From Porticoccaceae bacterium LTM1 (lineage in GTDB: Bacteria > Pseudomonadota > Gammaproteobacteria > Pseudomonadales > Porticoccaceae), in assembly GCA_030252795.1 (NCBI GenBank), contig CP127080.1, positions 632,501 through 696,500 of the forward strand: a stretch of DNA of 64,000 bases. The letters are read 5' to 3'. Numbering within the stretch: position 1 is the stretch's first letter; each line of letters opens with the position of its first letter. The notes below the pieces were generated by a model. That model was given only the letters and a program-made list of their open reading frames with translations, ran no database searches and was not told where the DNA came from. The position numbers were made by a program, and so were the translations under genes. Positions 10,585 through 19,705 of this stretch are shown here, piece by piece.

Positions 10585-11356
10585 TTGGCAGCTCGGTTTT
10601 ACCGAAGCCCCACAACTGATTGAGCAACTCGAGGGCGGCCTGACTAACCGGACATTTCTATTGGGATGCGCTGGCAGGCAATGGGTGTTGCGGATCAATG
10701 CGGTCAATAGTGAAAGTCTTGGGATTGATCGCCAACTTGAACAGCATGTTCTCGGTTTCACGTCTAAAGCTGGTCTATCGCCTCGGAAATACTACTGCGA
10801 TCCTGATTGGCGGTTTTTGGTCACCGAATTTTTGCCTGCCTGGTGTCCGCAAGAACTGGGACAGTCTGAGCTTAAACAGCTCGCCGAGCGAATGCGTGAT
10901 CTTCATCACCTGCCAATTACCGGAGTCCCTCACGTCGATTACCTGGAGTACACGGAAGCCTATGTACAAAGGCTGCGCGATCAGTCTCGCTGGCCTGCCC
11001 GGTTGGCAGAAGTAAGAGAACGGGAAGTGAGGCATATCGAAAAATTTCAGTCAGAAACAGCCGGAAACCCCTCAGCTCAGTTCGGCCTATGCCATCACGA
11101 CCCCTCCCCAATGCATTGGCGTATTCAAGAAACAGGGCTTTGTTTGATAGACTGGGAGTATTCAGCAGTGCGCGATCCGGCTTGTGATCTGGCACTGCTG
11201 ATTGATAGTTGGCGGTTGTCAGATGAGCAGCAATCGATGCTGCTGGCTGAGTATGGCGATATCGCAATGCAGCGGGTTTCTGACGCCAGAAGGGTGTGCC
11301 GCTATGTGAACCGCTTGTGGTTTGCCTTACAGGCAAGTGATGATGAGAGTGAATGA
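10550..11356 (+). CDS. Thiamine kinase-like phosphotransferase
   Basis: A 268-residue protein of the choline/aminoglycoside-kinase fold. Seen are the glycine-rich start LEGGLTNRTFLL with WVLRINA (ATP-binding Lys replaced by Arg, as in several ThiK-like enzymes), the catalytic loop CHHDPSPMHW at about residues 180-189, and the metal-binding LCLIDWEYSAVRDPACDLA at about 199-217. The start is set at ATG 10550, inside the end of pnuT, because the upstream frame extension has no support. By position it would phosphorylate imported thiamine and trap it in the cell. Choline or ethanolamine kinase remains possible. Confidence 0.8.
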   Translation: MNLQTALQSWPDWQLGFTEAPQLIEQLEGGLTNRTFLLGCAGRQWVLRINAVNSESLGIDRQLEQHVLGFTSKAGLSPRKYYCDPDWRFLVTEFLPAWCPQELGQSELKQLAERMRDLHHLPITGVPHVDYLEYTEAYVQRLRDQSRWPARLAEVREREVRHIEKFQSETAGNPSAQFGLCHHDPSPMHWRIQETGLCLIDWEYSAVRDPACDLALLIDSWRLSDEQQSMLLAEYGDIAMQRVSDARRVCRYVNRLWFALQASDDESE

Positions 11357-12678
11357 TGAATAAAGAATTATATTTGCAGCATGTGGCACGCAAACTGGAC
11401 GTGTTCAGGGGCTTCATGGCTGAACTAGGGTATGAACAACTGCTGATCAGCTCTGGCCAGATCAAGATCCAGTTTCAGGATGACATGAGTTATCCGTTCA
11501 AGGCCAATGTCTACTTTAAAGAGTGGCTGCCTCTGAACAAGCGCCAGGATTGCTTTCTGCTGATCTCAATGGATGAGCGCCCAGAGTTGTATCTCAACAA
11601 TGCTGAAGATATCTGGCATACAGCTCCGCAAAATCTGCCGGAAGGTTGGGACGAGCCATTTGATCTTGGCTATTTTGAGAATCATCAGCAACTGGCCGAG
11701 CAGCTTAATTTGGATAGCACCAAGCTGGTTTATCTTGGTGAAGACAACGAATTCAAACTGCCTGCTGAACGCGTTAACCCGGTGGATTTGCGAAATCACG
11801 TAGATTACCAGCGACGCTTTAAAACACCATACGAGCACGCTTGTATGCGTGAAGCTAACCGAATCGCAGCTTCCGCTCACGAGGCCGCCCGCAAAGCGTT
11901 TATGTCGGGTGCATCCGAGCTGCAAATTATGGCTGCCTATCTGGAAGACTGTAATTGCTCCGAAAATGAAATGCCGTACCCTGTGATTGCCGGGTTAAAT
12001 GAGCATGCTGCCGTTTTGCACCACTTTATGCTGGACAGAACAGCACCGGCAGAGCACCGTAGCTTTTTGATTGATGCCGGTGTGGATGTTAATGGCTATG
12101 CTTCTGACATTACTCGCACTTACGCGTTTGATCCCACCTGTGAATTTGCCGAAATGATTGCTGTGATGGATCAGAAGCAGCAGGAGTTGGTGGAAGCTGG
12201 CGCAATTGGCAAGAGCAATATTGAGTTACACAAACTGTCCCACCTGAAAATTGCCGAGGTTCTGGATCAGTTCAATATTATTAACGTTTCCGCTGAGGAA
12301 GCCGTATCTTCCGGTTTAACGAATACTTTTTATCCGCATGGACTGGGGCATGGCATTGGTGTCAATGTGCATGACAAAGGGGGCAACCTCAAAGACCCAT
12401 CCGGTGAACTGATACCTGCTCCTGCAGAATACCCGCGTTTACGTAATACCACAGACTTTGTGGCCACTCAGGTGCACACTGTTGAGCCGGGGCTTTACTT
12501 CATTCCGGCACTGCTCAATAAACTCAAGGGTACCGAGCTGGAGTCCAAGCTAAATTGGGATCGTGTGGAAGCATTTATCCCTTACGGTGGTATTCGTATC
12601 GAAGACAATATTGTCCTCCACGAAGATGGCACGCTGGAAAACCTGACTCGCGACGCTCAAAAAGCGCTGCTGGGTTAA
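11353..12678 (+). CDS. pepQ: Xaa-Pro dipeptidase PepQ
   Basis: A 441-residue M24B metallopeptidase, matching the length of E. coli PepQ, that cleaves dipeptides with C-terminal proline. Metal ligands of the pita-bread fold are visible: two aspartates in LIDAGVDVNGYASDITRTYAF, the histidine of HGLGHGIGVNVHD, the glutamate of HTVEPGLYF and the final glutamate of GIRIEDNIV. The start ATGATG overlaps the preceding stop by four bases (ATGA), so it is translated as the last gene of the thiamine unit. Why a dipeptidase sits there is unclear. It may be simply co-transcribed. Confidence 0.95.
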   Translation: MMNKELYLQHVARKLDVFRGFMAELGYEQLLISSGQIKIQFQDDMSYPFKANVYFKEWLPLNKRQDCFLLISMDERPELYLNNAEDIWHTAPQNLPEGWDEPFDLGYFENHQQLAEQLNLDSTKLVYLGEDNEFKLPAERVNPVDLRNHVDYQRRFKTPYEHACMREANRIAASAHEAARKAFMSGASELQIMAAYLEDCNCSENEMPYPVIAGLNEHAAVLHHFMLDRTAPAEHRSFLIDAGVDVNGYASDITRTYAFDPTCEFAEMIAVMDQKQQELVEAGAIGKSNIELHKLSHLKIAEVLDQFNIINVSAEEAVSSGLTNTFYPHGLGHGIGVNVHDKGGNLKDPSGELIPAPAEYPRLRNTTDFVATQVHTVEPGLYFIPALLNKLKGTELESKLNWDRVEAFIPYGGIRIEDNIVLHEDGTLENLTRDAQKALLG

Positions 12679-12713
12679 TCGAAGATCTCAAGGGCATTTT
12701 TAGAAGTGCCCTT

Positions 12714-12752
12714 AATGCCTGTGCCACTATACTGTGTCACAGGCATTTTTTT
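12714..12752 (+). terminator. Terminator of the thiamine-salvage/pepQ operon
   Basis: AATGCCTGTG and CACAGGCATT arms around a loop, followed by a run of T, 35 bases after the pepQ stop. A smaller hairpin (GGGCA/TGCCC) lies just upstream at about 12692-12711. Confidence 0.85.
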
Positions 12753-12769
12753 GGTTGAAGAGAAGAGTA

Positions 12770-13123
12770 ATGGAAAATCACAAGCTTGTTTTACCAGAGC
12801 ATTTGAATCACTACGGGTTTTTATTTGGTGGTTATATGCTGATGTGGGTGGATGAAGTGGCCTATATCGCTGCTCGTTTGGATTATCCCGAAGCCAACCT
12901 GGTGACCATCGGTATGGATGCCATCGAGTTCCACCACAGTGTTAAAAAAGGCACGATATTGCGTTTCGAGGCCGTACAAAACCGTGTTGGTAATACCTCG
13001 GTGCAATATCAGGTCAATGTTTATCAGGGGCCGGTCAGAAGTGAAGAGCCGGTATTCAGCACCAATGTGACTTTTGTGTGCGTTGATGCAGAAGGTAATA
13101 AGAAGCCCCTGTCAGGAAAATAA
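12770..13123 (+). CDS. Acyl-CoA thioesterase, YciA-type hotdog fold
   Basis: A 117-residue single hotdog domain related to YciA/BACH thioesterases that hydrolyse acyl-CoA. The conserved N-terminal part [22 protein letters not shown] carries the Asn-less variant of the usual N-H-x-x-x-x-FGG-x-x-x-x-x-x-D motif, with the catalytic Asp at about residue 27. [17 protein letters not shown] follows. The ATG at 12770 follows GAAGAGAAG. An earlier in-frame ATG at 12734 lies inside the pepQ terminator and is rejected. Single gene, convergent with tatC. Confidence 0.87.
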   Translation: MENHKLVLPEHLNHYGFLFGGYMLMWVDEVAYIAARLDYPEANLVTIGMDAIEFHHSVKKGTILRFEAVQNRVGNTSVQYQVNVYQGPVRSEEPVFSTNVTFVCVDAEGNKKPLSGK

Positions 13124-13161
13124 ACTCCGTATTGCTTAAGGCTTTATACGAACAGGGCTGC

Positions 13162-13269
13162 TGTCATTCTGAACGCAGTGAAGAATCTCGCTTTTGATTG
13201 AGGCATGTGATTGTCGCCTTCGGCACCCAGTGCGCCATGCGCTTTTGTCTTCGCTTTGCTCAGGATGGC
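13162..13269. repeat. Degenerate dispersed repeat pair overlapping the tatC stop
   Basis: A left copy at 13162-13188 (core ATTCTGAACGCAGTGAAG) belongs to the same family as the elements at 40524, 43859, 43918 and 47624. The right, inverted copy at about 13244-13269 (CTTCGCTTTGCTCAGGATGG) is diverged. It overlaps the last codons and stop of tatC on the minus strand. The copies could also form the terminating structure for the tat operon. Confidence 0.65.
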
Positions 13270-14003
13270 GAGGTGGTTGTGGTGGATGGTTTTTTAATCC
13301 ATTTGCCGAAGAATACGCCCGCCTCAAACAACAGCCACATGGGTACTGCCAATAGTGACTGGGATATGACATCGGGTGGAGTTAGCAACATGCCAACGAC
13401 AAAACAGCCCACTATAATATAGGGTCGTTTGTTGGCGAGTTTTTCCGGGGTTGTAACTCCCATTGCAATAAGCAGTAGTGCTGCAATGGGAATCTCAAAG
13501 GCAACACCAAAGGCAAAAAACAGCTTTAATACAAAGTCCAGGTAGGAGCTGATATCAGTCATTACCTGAACATTTTCGGGGCCAATGGTGGTGAAGAAGC
13601 CGAACAGCAATGGAAGGACCACAAAGTAACTGAAGGCTACGCCAGCGTAAAAAAGCAGGATGCTGGCGGTAAGCATAGGCGCAGCCAGTTTTTTTTCCCG
13701 ATCGTACAGGCCCGGTGCAACGAAGCCCCAGATTTGATAGAGAATGAACGGGATTGCCAGAAATATCGATACTACAAGGGTCAGCTTGAATGGGGCAAAA
13801 AATGGTGATGCCACATCAGTAGCGATCATGCTGCTGTTTTCGGGAAGCAGTGCTTCGAGTGGGGCGGAGACGAATTCGTAGATATCATTGCTGAAGGCAA
13901 ACAGCCCGGCAAATATCACCCCGGTAACCATCACAATGCGCAGCAACCGGTCGCGAAGCTCTAAAAGGTGCGTTACAAGTGGCTGTTTTTGTTCGTCAGT
14001 CAT
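13260..14003 (-). CDS. tatC: Sec-independent protein translocase TatC
   Basis: A 247-residue, six-helix membrane protein, the core receptor of the twin-arginine translocase that exports folded proteins. Conserved parts are present: [12 protein letters not shown] at the N-terminus, [26 protein letters not shown] (here [18 protein letters not shown]) and FGVAFEIPI with the conserved Phe-Glu. The start at 14003 is chosen by homology and gives an 8-base overlap with tatB. The upstream in-frame extension would read through tatB. The last residues (TTTTSPS) and stop derive from a repeat arm. Confidence 0.96.
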   Translation of the reverse strand: MTDEQKQPLVTHLLELRDRLLRIVMVTGVIFAGLFAFSNDIYEFVSAPLEALLPENSSMIATDVASPFFAPFKLTLVVSIFLAIPFILYQIWGFVAPGLYDREKKLAAPMLTASILLFYAGVAFSYFVVLPLLFGFFTTIGPENVQVMTDISSYLDFVLKLFFAFGVAFEIPIAALLLIAMGVTTPEKLANKRPYIIVGCFVVGMLLTPPDVISQSLLAVPMWLLFEAGVFFGKWIKKPSTTTTSPS

Positions 14004-14340
14004 TGTTTGATTTTTGGGCCGGAGCGTTATCGTTGGCAGTGGTGGAGTCGCTGGATTTATTGTTTGTTGTCTGCTCTGGGCCTTGCCCGGAAACAGCTCG
14101 CTCAATTTCCTGCTTGCTGGCATTTAGGCGACGCATTACCTCTTCATTGTGAAGCTGGCGTCGAACTTCATCTATGTGAAATTCCCGCTCCATATCCTGT
14201 TTAACATTGCTGATACTGCGCTTCAGGCGACCTATCCACAGGCTGATAGATCGCACCACTTCTGGCAGACGGGCAGGGCCGATTACAATCAGCCCTAATA
14301 CAGCGATAAGTAAAAGCTCAAAAAAACCAATGTCGAACAT
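13996..14340 (-). CDS. tatB: Sec-independent protein translocase TatB
   Basis: A 114-residue TatB: one N-terminal membrane helix ([31 protein letters not shown]), the Gly-Pro-x-x-Leu-Pro hinge, then an amphipathic charged helix and a low-complexity hydrophilic tail rich in Asn, Ser and Thr. It forms the substrate receptor with TatC. It lies 14 bases after tatA and overlaps tatC by eight bases. Confidence 0.95.
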   Translation of the reverse strand: MFDIGFFELLLIAVLGLIVIGPARLPEVVRSISLWIGRLKRSISNVKQDMEREFHIDEVRRQLHNEEVMRRLNASKQEIERAVSGQGPEQTTNNKSSDSTTANDNAPAQKSNND

Positions 14341-14354
14341 GGAGGGTCAACAAG

Positions 14355-14588
14355 TTATTTTTTATCTGAAGTTGCTTCAGCCTGCTCAGCCTCGGCTTTG
14401 GTTTCAACACTGTTTTTTTCGGAATCGCCAAGTTGTTTGGCTTCATCATCTGAAACGGCTTTTTTGAATCCCTTTACAGCACCGCCAAGGTCGCTGCCCA
14501 TGGATTTCAGTTTTTTGGTGCCGAAGATCAGAACGATAATGGCCAGAATAATCAACAATTGCCAAATACTAATACCACCAATTCCCAT
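14355..14588 (-). CDS. tatA: Sec-independent protein translocase TatA
   Basis: A 77-residue pore-forming subunit: a short N-terminal helix ([17 protein letters not shown]), the FGTKKL hinge, an amphipathic helix with [12 protein letters not shown] and an acidic tail. First gene of tatABC, which continues the his/ubi transcript from upstream with only 15 bases after hisE. Confidence 0.96.
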   Translation of the reverse strand: MGIGGISIWQLLIILAIIVLIFGTKKLKSMGSDLGGAVKGFKKAVSDDEAKQLGDSEKNSVETKAEAEQAEATSDKK

Positions 14589-14603
14589 AACAGGCTCCTC
14601 AGG

Positions 14604-14939
14604 TTATTTGTCAGTCCGGCTGGCTTTTTCCTCGATACCCGAGGTGCCAAACCGTCGTTGCAATTCGTTTAATACTGACTCAGCGTTTTCGCCGAGGTGG
14701 GACAGCATAACCAGTGAGTGAAACCACAGGTCAGCTGTCTCGTAAATTACGTCTTTGTTATCGCCATTGTTGGCAGCATCTTTGGCCGCCAGAATGGTTT
14801 CGGTCGCTTCTTCGCCCACTTTTTCCAGTATCTTGTTCAGCCCTTTATGATGCAGGCTGGCAACGTAGGAACTGTCCGGGTCAGCGTGGCGACGTTCTGC
14901 CAGTATTTCAGTTAATTGGGCCAGTATATCGTTATTCAT
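14604..14939 (-). CDS. hisE: Phosphoribosyl-ATP pyrophosphatase
   Basis: A 111-residue MazG-like all-alpha enzyme for the second step of histidine synthesis, hydrolysing phosphoribosyl-ATP to phosphoribosyl-AMP. The metal-binding pattern [19 protein letters not shown] followed by [17 protein letters not shown] is complete. It is a stand-alone gene, separate from hisI, as in pseudomonads. Gap to hisI is 19 bases. Confidence 0.96.
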   Translation of the reverse strand: MNNDILAQLTEILAERRHADPDSSYVASLHHKGLNKILEKVGEEATETILAAKDAANNGDNKDVIYETADLWFHSLVMLSHLGENAESVLNELQRRFGTSGIEEKASRTDK

Positions 14940-14958
14940 GTGACGGTTTCGTTGTCTG

Positions 14959-15357
14959 CTATTTATAAATAGTCGAAGGATCTTTTAATACAGGGTCGAC
15001 TGTCTGCCATTCGCTGCCATTCAGGACACGGTAAAAGCAGGATTCCCTACCGGTATGACAGGCGATGCCACCACACTGTTCAATTTGCAATACAATGACA
15101 TCGGCATCGCAGTCCAGGCGGATTTCACTGACCTGCTGCACATGTCCCGAAGATTCACCTTTATGCCAGAGTTTACCGCGCGAACGTGACCAGTAAACTG
15201 CCTGCATTTTTTCTGAGGTCAATTGCAGGGACTCGCGATTCATCCAGGCCATCATCAGGATGCGGCCGGTTTTTTGGTCCTGGGCAATGGCGGGTATCAG
15301 GCCGTCCTTATCCCATTTGACCTCATCCAAAAAAGTGTTCTGTTTCGTCGTGCTCAT
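14959..15357 (-). CDS. hisI: Phosphoribosyl-AMP cyclohydrolase
   Basis: A 132-residue zinc and magnesium enzyme opening the adenine ring of phosphoribosyl-AMP, the third step of histidine synthesis. The metal sites are visible: the aspartates of [13 protein letters not shown] and the cysteines of [15 protein letters not shown]. The active-site part [18 protein letters not shown] is also intact. The gene belongs to the ubi-his-tat block. Confidence 0.96.
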   Translation of the reverse strand: MSTTKQNTFLDEVKWDKDGLIPAIAQDQKTGRILMMAWMNRESLQLTSEKMQAVYWSRSRGKLWHKGESSGHVQQVSEIRLDCDADVIVLQIEQCGGIACHTGRESCFYRVLNGSEWQTVDPVLKDPSTIYK

Positions 15358-15403
15358 TCACTATGCTCCACCGGCTAATGCCTATAGTACATCAAGGCAG
15401 TAA

Positions 15404-17014
15404 TCATCGCCGGGTTAATAAAATGGCGCCAATTACGGCCGCACCGATTCCAATCAGTGGGGAGTGGTTCAAAGACTGGCTCATGGATGCGGCCAACAGG
15501 CCAATACCGGCACCAATTAACCCGGCTCCCCAGAGCCAGTCGCGGCGATTGTTTTTCACACTGTTAGATGCCGAGATTGTTTGGTCCAGGCGTTCCAGTT
15601 GCTCAAGGCTGCGAAATACCATTTGTGGCACCTTGGGGAACTGCTCCAGCCACTCGGGACCGTAACGTTTGATTTTGTCCAGGAATGCAGTCGGTTTGAT
15701 ACGATTCTTCAGCCAGCGCTCAAGGAACGGGTGTGCAGTTTCCCAAAGATCCAGCTGTGGGTAGAGTTGGCGACCCAGTCCTTCAATGTTGAGCAGGGTT
15801 TTTTGCAGCAGTACCAGTGATGGTTGCACTTCCATATCAAATCGGCGGGCGGTACGAAACAGACTGACCAGCAGTTGACCAAAAGATATTTCACTGAGCG
15901 GGCGCTCAAAAATCGGTTCGCACACGGTTCGAATGGCCGATGCAAAATTGTTGATCGAGGTGCCTTCCGGCACCCAGCCCGACATCACATGCAGTTCCGC
16001 TACCTGTCGATAATCTCGACGAAATACCGCCAGCAGGTTGCGAGCCAGATAGTATTGATCGGCATCGCTAAGGCTGCCCATGATGGCGCAATCGATCGCC
16101 AGATATTTTGGCTGTTTGGGATTGCTTGAGTCGACAAAGATATTGCCGGGGTGCATATCTGCGTGGAAAAAGTTGTGGTCAAAAACCTGGGTAAAAAAGA
16201 TTTCCACGCCGCGCTCGGCTAGAACTTTAAAGTCGGTACCTTGGTCGGTAAGGGTCGTTATGTCGGTGACGGGGGTAGCGTAAATACGCTCCATTACCAT
16301 CACTTTTTCGTTGGTGTAGGGCCAGTAGACCTCTGGCACATACAGTAGTGGCGAGCCCTCACCATTTTTTCCAAGAAAGTTGCGTCGCAACAACGAGGCA
16401 TTGGCAGCCTCACGCTGTAAATTCAATTCATCAAAAATGGTGTTGCGATAATCCGCGACAATCTCAACTGGTCGAAGGCGGCGACCGTCATTGGTTTTTG
16501 CTATCAGTCGGGCCAGAAGCTCCATCAGCGCCAGATCTTGCTCAATGGTGTGCTCAATGCCTGGGCGAATGGCTTTAACAACTACTTCTTTGCCATCCTT
16601 GAGAGTTGCGGCATGGACCTGTGCTACGGATGCCGAAGCTAACGGCTCTCGATCAAAGCTGGCAAACAGATCGTCAATTTTTCCACCCAGTGCCTGCTCA
16701 ATGATGGCGGCAAATTCATCGGCACAGAATGGTGGAACATTGTCCTGCAGCTCATCCAGTTCTGCGACGATGTCTGCGGGTACCAGATCCGGTCGAGTGC
16801 TGAGCAGCTGGCCAAACTTCACAAATACTGGCCCCAGTTCTTCCAGTGCCATACGCAGGCGTGCGCCGCGAGCGGTTTTGGGTTCTGGCAGCAGACGTGC
16901 CGGCTTGACCAATAGTTTCAGGGCACCGGGTAATTGATGATCGGTAAAAAAAGTATCCAGTCGATGACGCTGGAACACGCGAATAATTTTGGCGAGGCGG
17001 GTAGCTCGTCTCAC
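15404..17014 (-). CDS. ubiB: Ubiquinone biosynthesis regulatory protein kinase UbiB
   Basis: A 536-residue ABC1/ADCK-family atypical kinase required for ubiquinone synthesis. Visible are the KxGQ motif ([17 protein letters not shown]), the alanine-rich nucleotide loop [11 protein letters not shown], the [11 protein letters not shown] catalytic loop and the downstream IDCAIMG that holds the metal-binding Asp. Two hydrophobic C-terminal helices anchor it in the inner membrane. It overlaps ubiJ by four bases and is followed by hisI. Confidence 0.96.
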   Translation of the reverse strand: MRRATRLAKIIRVFQRHRLDTFFTDHQLPGALKLLVKPARLLPEPKTARGARLRMALEELGPVFVKFGQLLSTRPDLVPADIVAELDELQDNVPPFCADEFAAIIEQALGGKIDDLFASFDREPLASASVAQVHAATLKDGKEVVVKAIRPGIEHTIEQDLALMELLARLIAKTNDGRRLRPVEIVADYRNTIFDELNLQREAANASLLRRNFLGKNGEGSPLLYVPEVYWPYTNEKVMVMERIYATPVTDITTLTDQGTDFKVLAERGVEIFFTQVFDHNFFHADMHPGNIFVDSSNPKQPKYLAIDCAIMGSLSDADQYYLARNLLAVFRRDYRQVAELHVMSGWVPEGTSINNFASAIRTVCEPIFERPLSEISFGQLLVSLFRTARRFDMEVQPSLVLLQKTLLNIEGLGRQLYPQLDLWETAHPFLERWLKNRIKPTAFLDKIKRYGPEWLEQFPKVPQMVFRSLEQLERLDQTISASNSVKNNRRDWLWGAGLIGAGIGLLAASMSQSLNHSPLIGIGAAVIGAILLTRR

Positions 17015-17649
17015 AGTTCCTGATCCGTTGCTTGCAATTTATTGTTTAGTCGCTGAACGCGAGCTGCCAGTCGATCTACATTGTTGCCGAGAGTGCGTAC
17101 GTCGCGGCGAAATTGTTCCACTTCATCTTTGGCTGGCGTCAGGCGGGCTTCATCGCGGACAAAATTGGCTGCCGCCGCCATCGCCCTTGGTCGAGCCTGC
17201 TGCTGCCACTGGTGTGCGGAGCGAGCGGCTTTCATCAACAGGTGTGCTGGCAGTTCTCCGACCAGTTCAGCCAGGGCTGCCTCCCAGTCCACGTCCAGGT
17301 CCGAAAGGGCATTCTTAAGACGTTGCAACACGTCTAGACTGCCGCGAACTTCAACACCCTTACCGGCAATGGTCGGGTCATCGGCCATGGCAATATTTAG
17401 CAGAGCAGTCGCCGAACCTTTGATCGAAACATCAGGTTCGCGATTCAGTTCGGAGTGCAGGGTGATATTGTCCTGATGGCAGGCCATGTAGATGGTTAGC
17501 GCCGGGCTGGTGAGCTCAATGCAGATCGAACGGCCGGTGAGCTCGGAAAGTCGATTACGAGTGGCCGGGTCGTATTGCAGCGCGCGGTTGATCAGTATCT
17601 CGATACCTGTCAGCGCGGAGCTCTGGAGTGGCAATGGAATCAAGGTCAT
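17011..17649 (-). CDS. ubiJ: Ubiquinone biosynthesis accessory factor UbiJ (SCP2 domain)
   Basis: A 212-residue protein with an N-terminal SCP2 lipid-binding domain (about residues 20-125) and a C-terminal coiled coil ([25 protein letters not shown]). UbiJ with UbiK organises the soluble Ubi complex and supplies the hydrophobic intermediates. The place between ubiE and ubiB is diagnostic. The gap to ubiE is 15 bases. Confidence 0.94.
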   Translation of the reverse strand: MTLIPLPLQSSALTGIEILINRALQYDPATRNRLSELTGRSICIELTSPALTIYMACHQDNITLHSELNREPDVSIKGSATALLNIAMADDPTIAGKGVEVRGSLDVLQRLKNALSDLDVDWEAALAELVGELPAHLLMKAARSAHQWQQQARPRAMAAAANFVRDEARLTPAKDEVEQFRRDVRTLGNNVDRLAARVQRLNNKLQATDQEL

Positions 17650-17664
17650 TCCTTATCTAGGTGC

Positions 17665-18414
17665 CTAGGCCTTAAAGCCGCGGTGCAGGGCGACGATGCC
17701 GCCGGTCATGTTCTGGTAGCTGCAATTCTCAAAACCGGCCTCAACCATCATCTGCTTGAGAGTGTCCTGGTCCGGGTGCATACGAATGGATTCCGCCAGA
17801 TAGCGATAGCTTTCGGCATCCTGGGCCACCAGTTCGCCCATTTTCGGCAGCAGGTTAAAGGAGTAGAAGTCGTAAGCCTTTTCCAGCAGACCGTTAGTGG
17901 GCTTGGAAAACTCCAGTACCAGTAGCCTGCCGCCAGGCTTGAGTACCCGCAACATAGAGCGCAATGCCAGATCCTTGTCGGTGACGTTGCGCAGTCCAAA
18001 GGCGATGGTAATGCAGTCAAAGCTGTTGTCTGGGTAGGGCAGGTACTGGGCATCTGCCTGGGTGAAGTGAACGTTGCCGGCAACACCCATATCGAGCAGC
18101 TTGTCGCGGCCGACCTTAAGCATTGAGTCATTGATGTCGGCCAGTACCACCAGCCCCTCTTCGCCGACAATGCGGGAGAATTTGGCCGTCAGGTCGCCGG
18201 TGCCACCGGCGATATCAAGCACATGATGGCCCGGTCTTACACCGGACATCTCGATGGTGACTTTCTTCCACAATCGGTGGACACCACCGGACATCAGGTC
18301 GTTCATCAGGTCGTACTTGGCGGCAACAGAGTGAAATACATCGGCCACTTTTCCGGCCTTCTCTTCAACGTTGACGGTCTGGAACCCGAAGTGGGTAGTC
18401 TTATGTTCGCTCAT
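17665..18414 (-). CDS. ubiE: Ubiquinone/menaquinone C-methyltransferase UbiE
   Basis: A 249-residue class I SAM methyltransferase acting on the quinone ring. It carries [37 protein letters not shown] near the start, the SAM loop [12 protein letters not shown] at about residues 68-79 and [24 protein letters not shown] near 138-160. An upstream in-frame ATG would add 39 residues unlike the family, so the start at 18414 is used. First gene of the ubi-his-tat operon. Confidence 0.97.
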   Translation of the reverse strand: MSEHKTTHFGFQTVNVEEKAGKVADVFHSVAAKYDLMNDLMSGGVHRLWKKVTIEMSGVRPGHHVLDIAGGTGDLTAKFSRIVGEEGLVVLADINDSMLKVGRDKLLDMGVAGNVHFTQADAQYLPYPDNSFDCITIAFGLRNVTDKDLALRSMLRVLKPGGRLLVLEFSKPTNGLLEKAYDFYSFNLLPKMGELVAQDAESYRYLAESIRMHPDQDTLKQMMVEAGFENCSYQNMTGGIVALHRGFKA

Positions 18415-18558
18415 GGTGTTCCCGAGTACGGCTTTGTGTAAAACCGGCATTGTACTACGGATGATGAGGCAGGTCAGTGTGATATAGGGAGGGTGTTTGG
18501 AGAAAGAGAGGGAGCCGCACCCTGCCAGCAATTGCTCGCAAGGTGCGGTAATTTTCAG

Positions 18559-19485
18559 TTAGGCAGATTTACGACTGAACAGCTTTTTGAAGAATGCACC
18601 GATGGCCACAATCAGGATGATCCAGAATTTTTTCAAGACCAACAGAAGGGTCATCAAAATGCCGGTCTTGGCCAATACTTTGCCTGCAACCAGGGCACCG
18701 ATGCCGTAGGCAGCGACCTCGTCCATATCCGGATCGAACTGGTCGTATTTAAAACCGTCATTGAACTCGGTCATGGCCATAACCGGTTCCAGATTCTGGT
18801 TGATCTCTTCCAGTTGACCAATTGAGGCAATGTAGTTGAGCATCAGGTAGCCCTTACGACCCAATACCCGCACATTGTAATTGAGTACATGATCATTGCC
18901 GGGGTCAGTGCCAAAGGCGAGCTCCTGGGCCCAGTGAAGGGTTTTGTCGGTGTGATTGTAGTGGGGAGGCGCCGCCCATCCTACCAGCTCAATCGCTTCG
19001 TACCCTTGCTCGACACGGTAAGCGCTCTCCTCACGGGTATCCTTTTTCATATCAACTAGCAGGTCGTCGTAGTCGATCTTGTCTGCATCATCATCAGAGA
19101 CATAACCCTCTTCAACGTACTGAATCGTGACTCCCCAACTGTCTCCGTCAAAAGGTGTGTAGGCCTGAGGGAAAATCATGCCATAGGTTTCACCGCCGGG
19201 AGGGTTGCCCCAGAACTCTTCCAGTACGGTCGCGGTGTTCTCGGGGGAGAGATAGTAAAACTCTTCAGGAACATCGAGTTTTGCAATGCCGCCTGGAAGT
19301 TCAATCACCCCGGTACGTTTTTCCATACCCTGCCAAAGTGAACTTATGTGTTCAAAATACTGAAGTTGTTCGGGGGTGAGAGTTTCGTCAGCTTCGGTTT
19401 CTTCTGCAGTTGCCGAGATGATTTGCAGGCTTGCCAGTAAGGCGATCAGACAGCGGAATATAGGAGGGAATTTAGTTAAATACAT
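18559..19485 (-). CDS. DUF2167 family membrane protein
   Basis: A 308-residue envelope protein with an N-terminal signal peptide, a soluble domain with the DUF2167 features (LPGGIAKLDVPEEFYYLSPENTATVLEEFWGNPPG, YEAIELVGWAAPPHYNHTDKTLHWA) and two C-terminal hydrophobic helices with a basic end. Members of this family are of unknown function and are often linked to envelope stress or antimicrobial tolerance, which cannot be judged here. It stands alone, upstream of ubiE on the same strand, with about 145 bases between. Confidence 0.85.
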   Translation of the reverse strand: MYLTKFPPIFRCLIALLASLQIISATAEETEADETLTPEQLQYFEHISSLWQGMEKRTGVIELPGGIAKLDVPEEFYYLSPENTATVLEEFWGNPPGGETYGMIFPQAYTPFDGDSWGVTIQYVEEGYVSDDDADKIDYDDLLVDMKKDTREESAYRVEQGYEAIELVGWAAPPHYNHTDKTLHWAQELAFGTDPGNDHVLNYNVRVLGRKGYLMLNYIASIGQLEEINQNLEPVMAMTEFNDGFKYDQFDPDMDEVAAYGIGALVAGKVLAKTGILMTLLLVLKKFWIILIVAIGAFFKKLFSRKSA

Positions 19486-19644
19486 GGGGAAATCCTTCTT
19501 TCATTATTGTTTCCATACGGTCTTTTCATAGTGAGTCGACCGAAATAATTGATCGTAAAATCACCTCACACATTATCAGGTTTTTTTGTCGGGGGAATTA
19601 CTTTACACCCCACGTCAATAAGTTGAGTACGTAATGCGAGAAAT

Positions 19645-19680
19645 CAAAAAAGGGCAGTTGGGAAAGCTGCCCTTTTTGTT
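19645..19680 (-). terminator. Terminator of the acyltransferase gene
   Basis: AAAAAGGGCAG and CTGCCCTTTTT arms with a small loop form a strong hairpin with runs on both sides, 26 bases past the minus-strand gene that ends at 19706. Confidence 0.88.
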
Positions 19681-19705
19681 AAAGCTCATTCGGGGTAGGC
19701 GCCTG

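Noticed and set aside
13162-13269. CRISPR-like repeats near tatC and elsewhere
   Set aside because: The repeats are inverted pairs at gene ends without regular spacers; no cas genes in the window.
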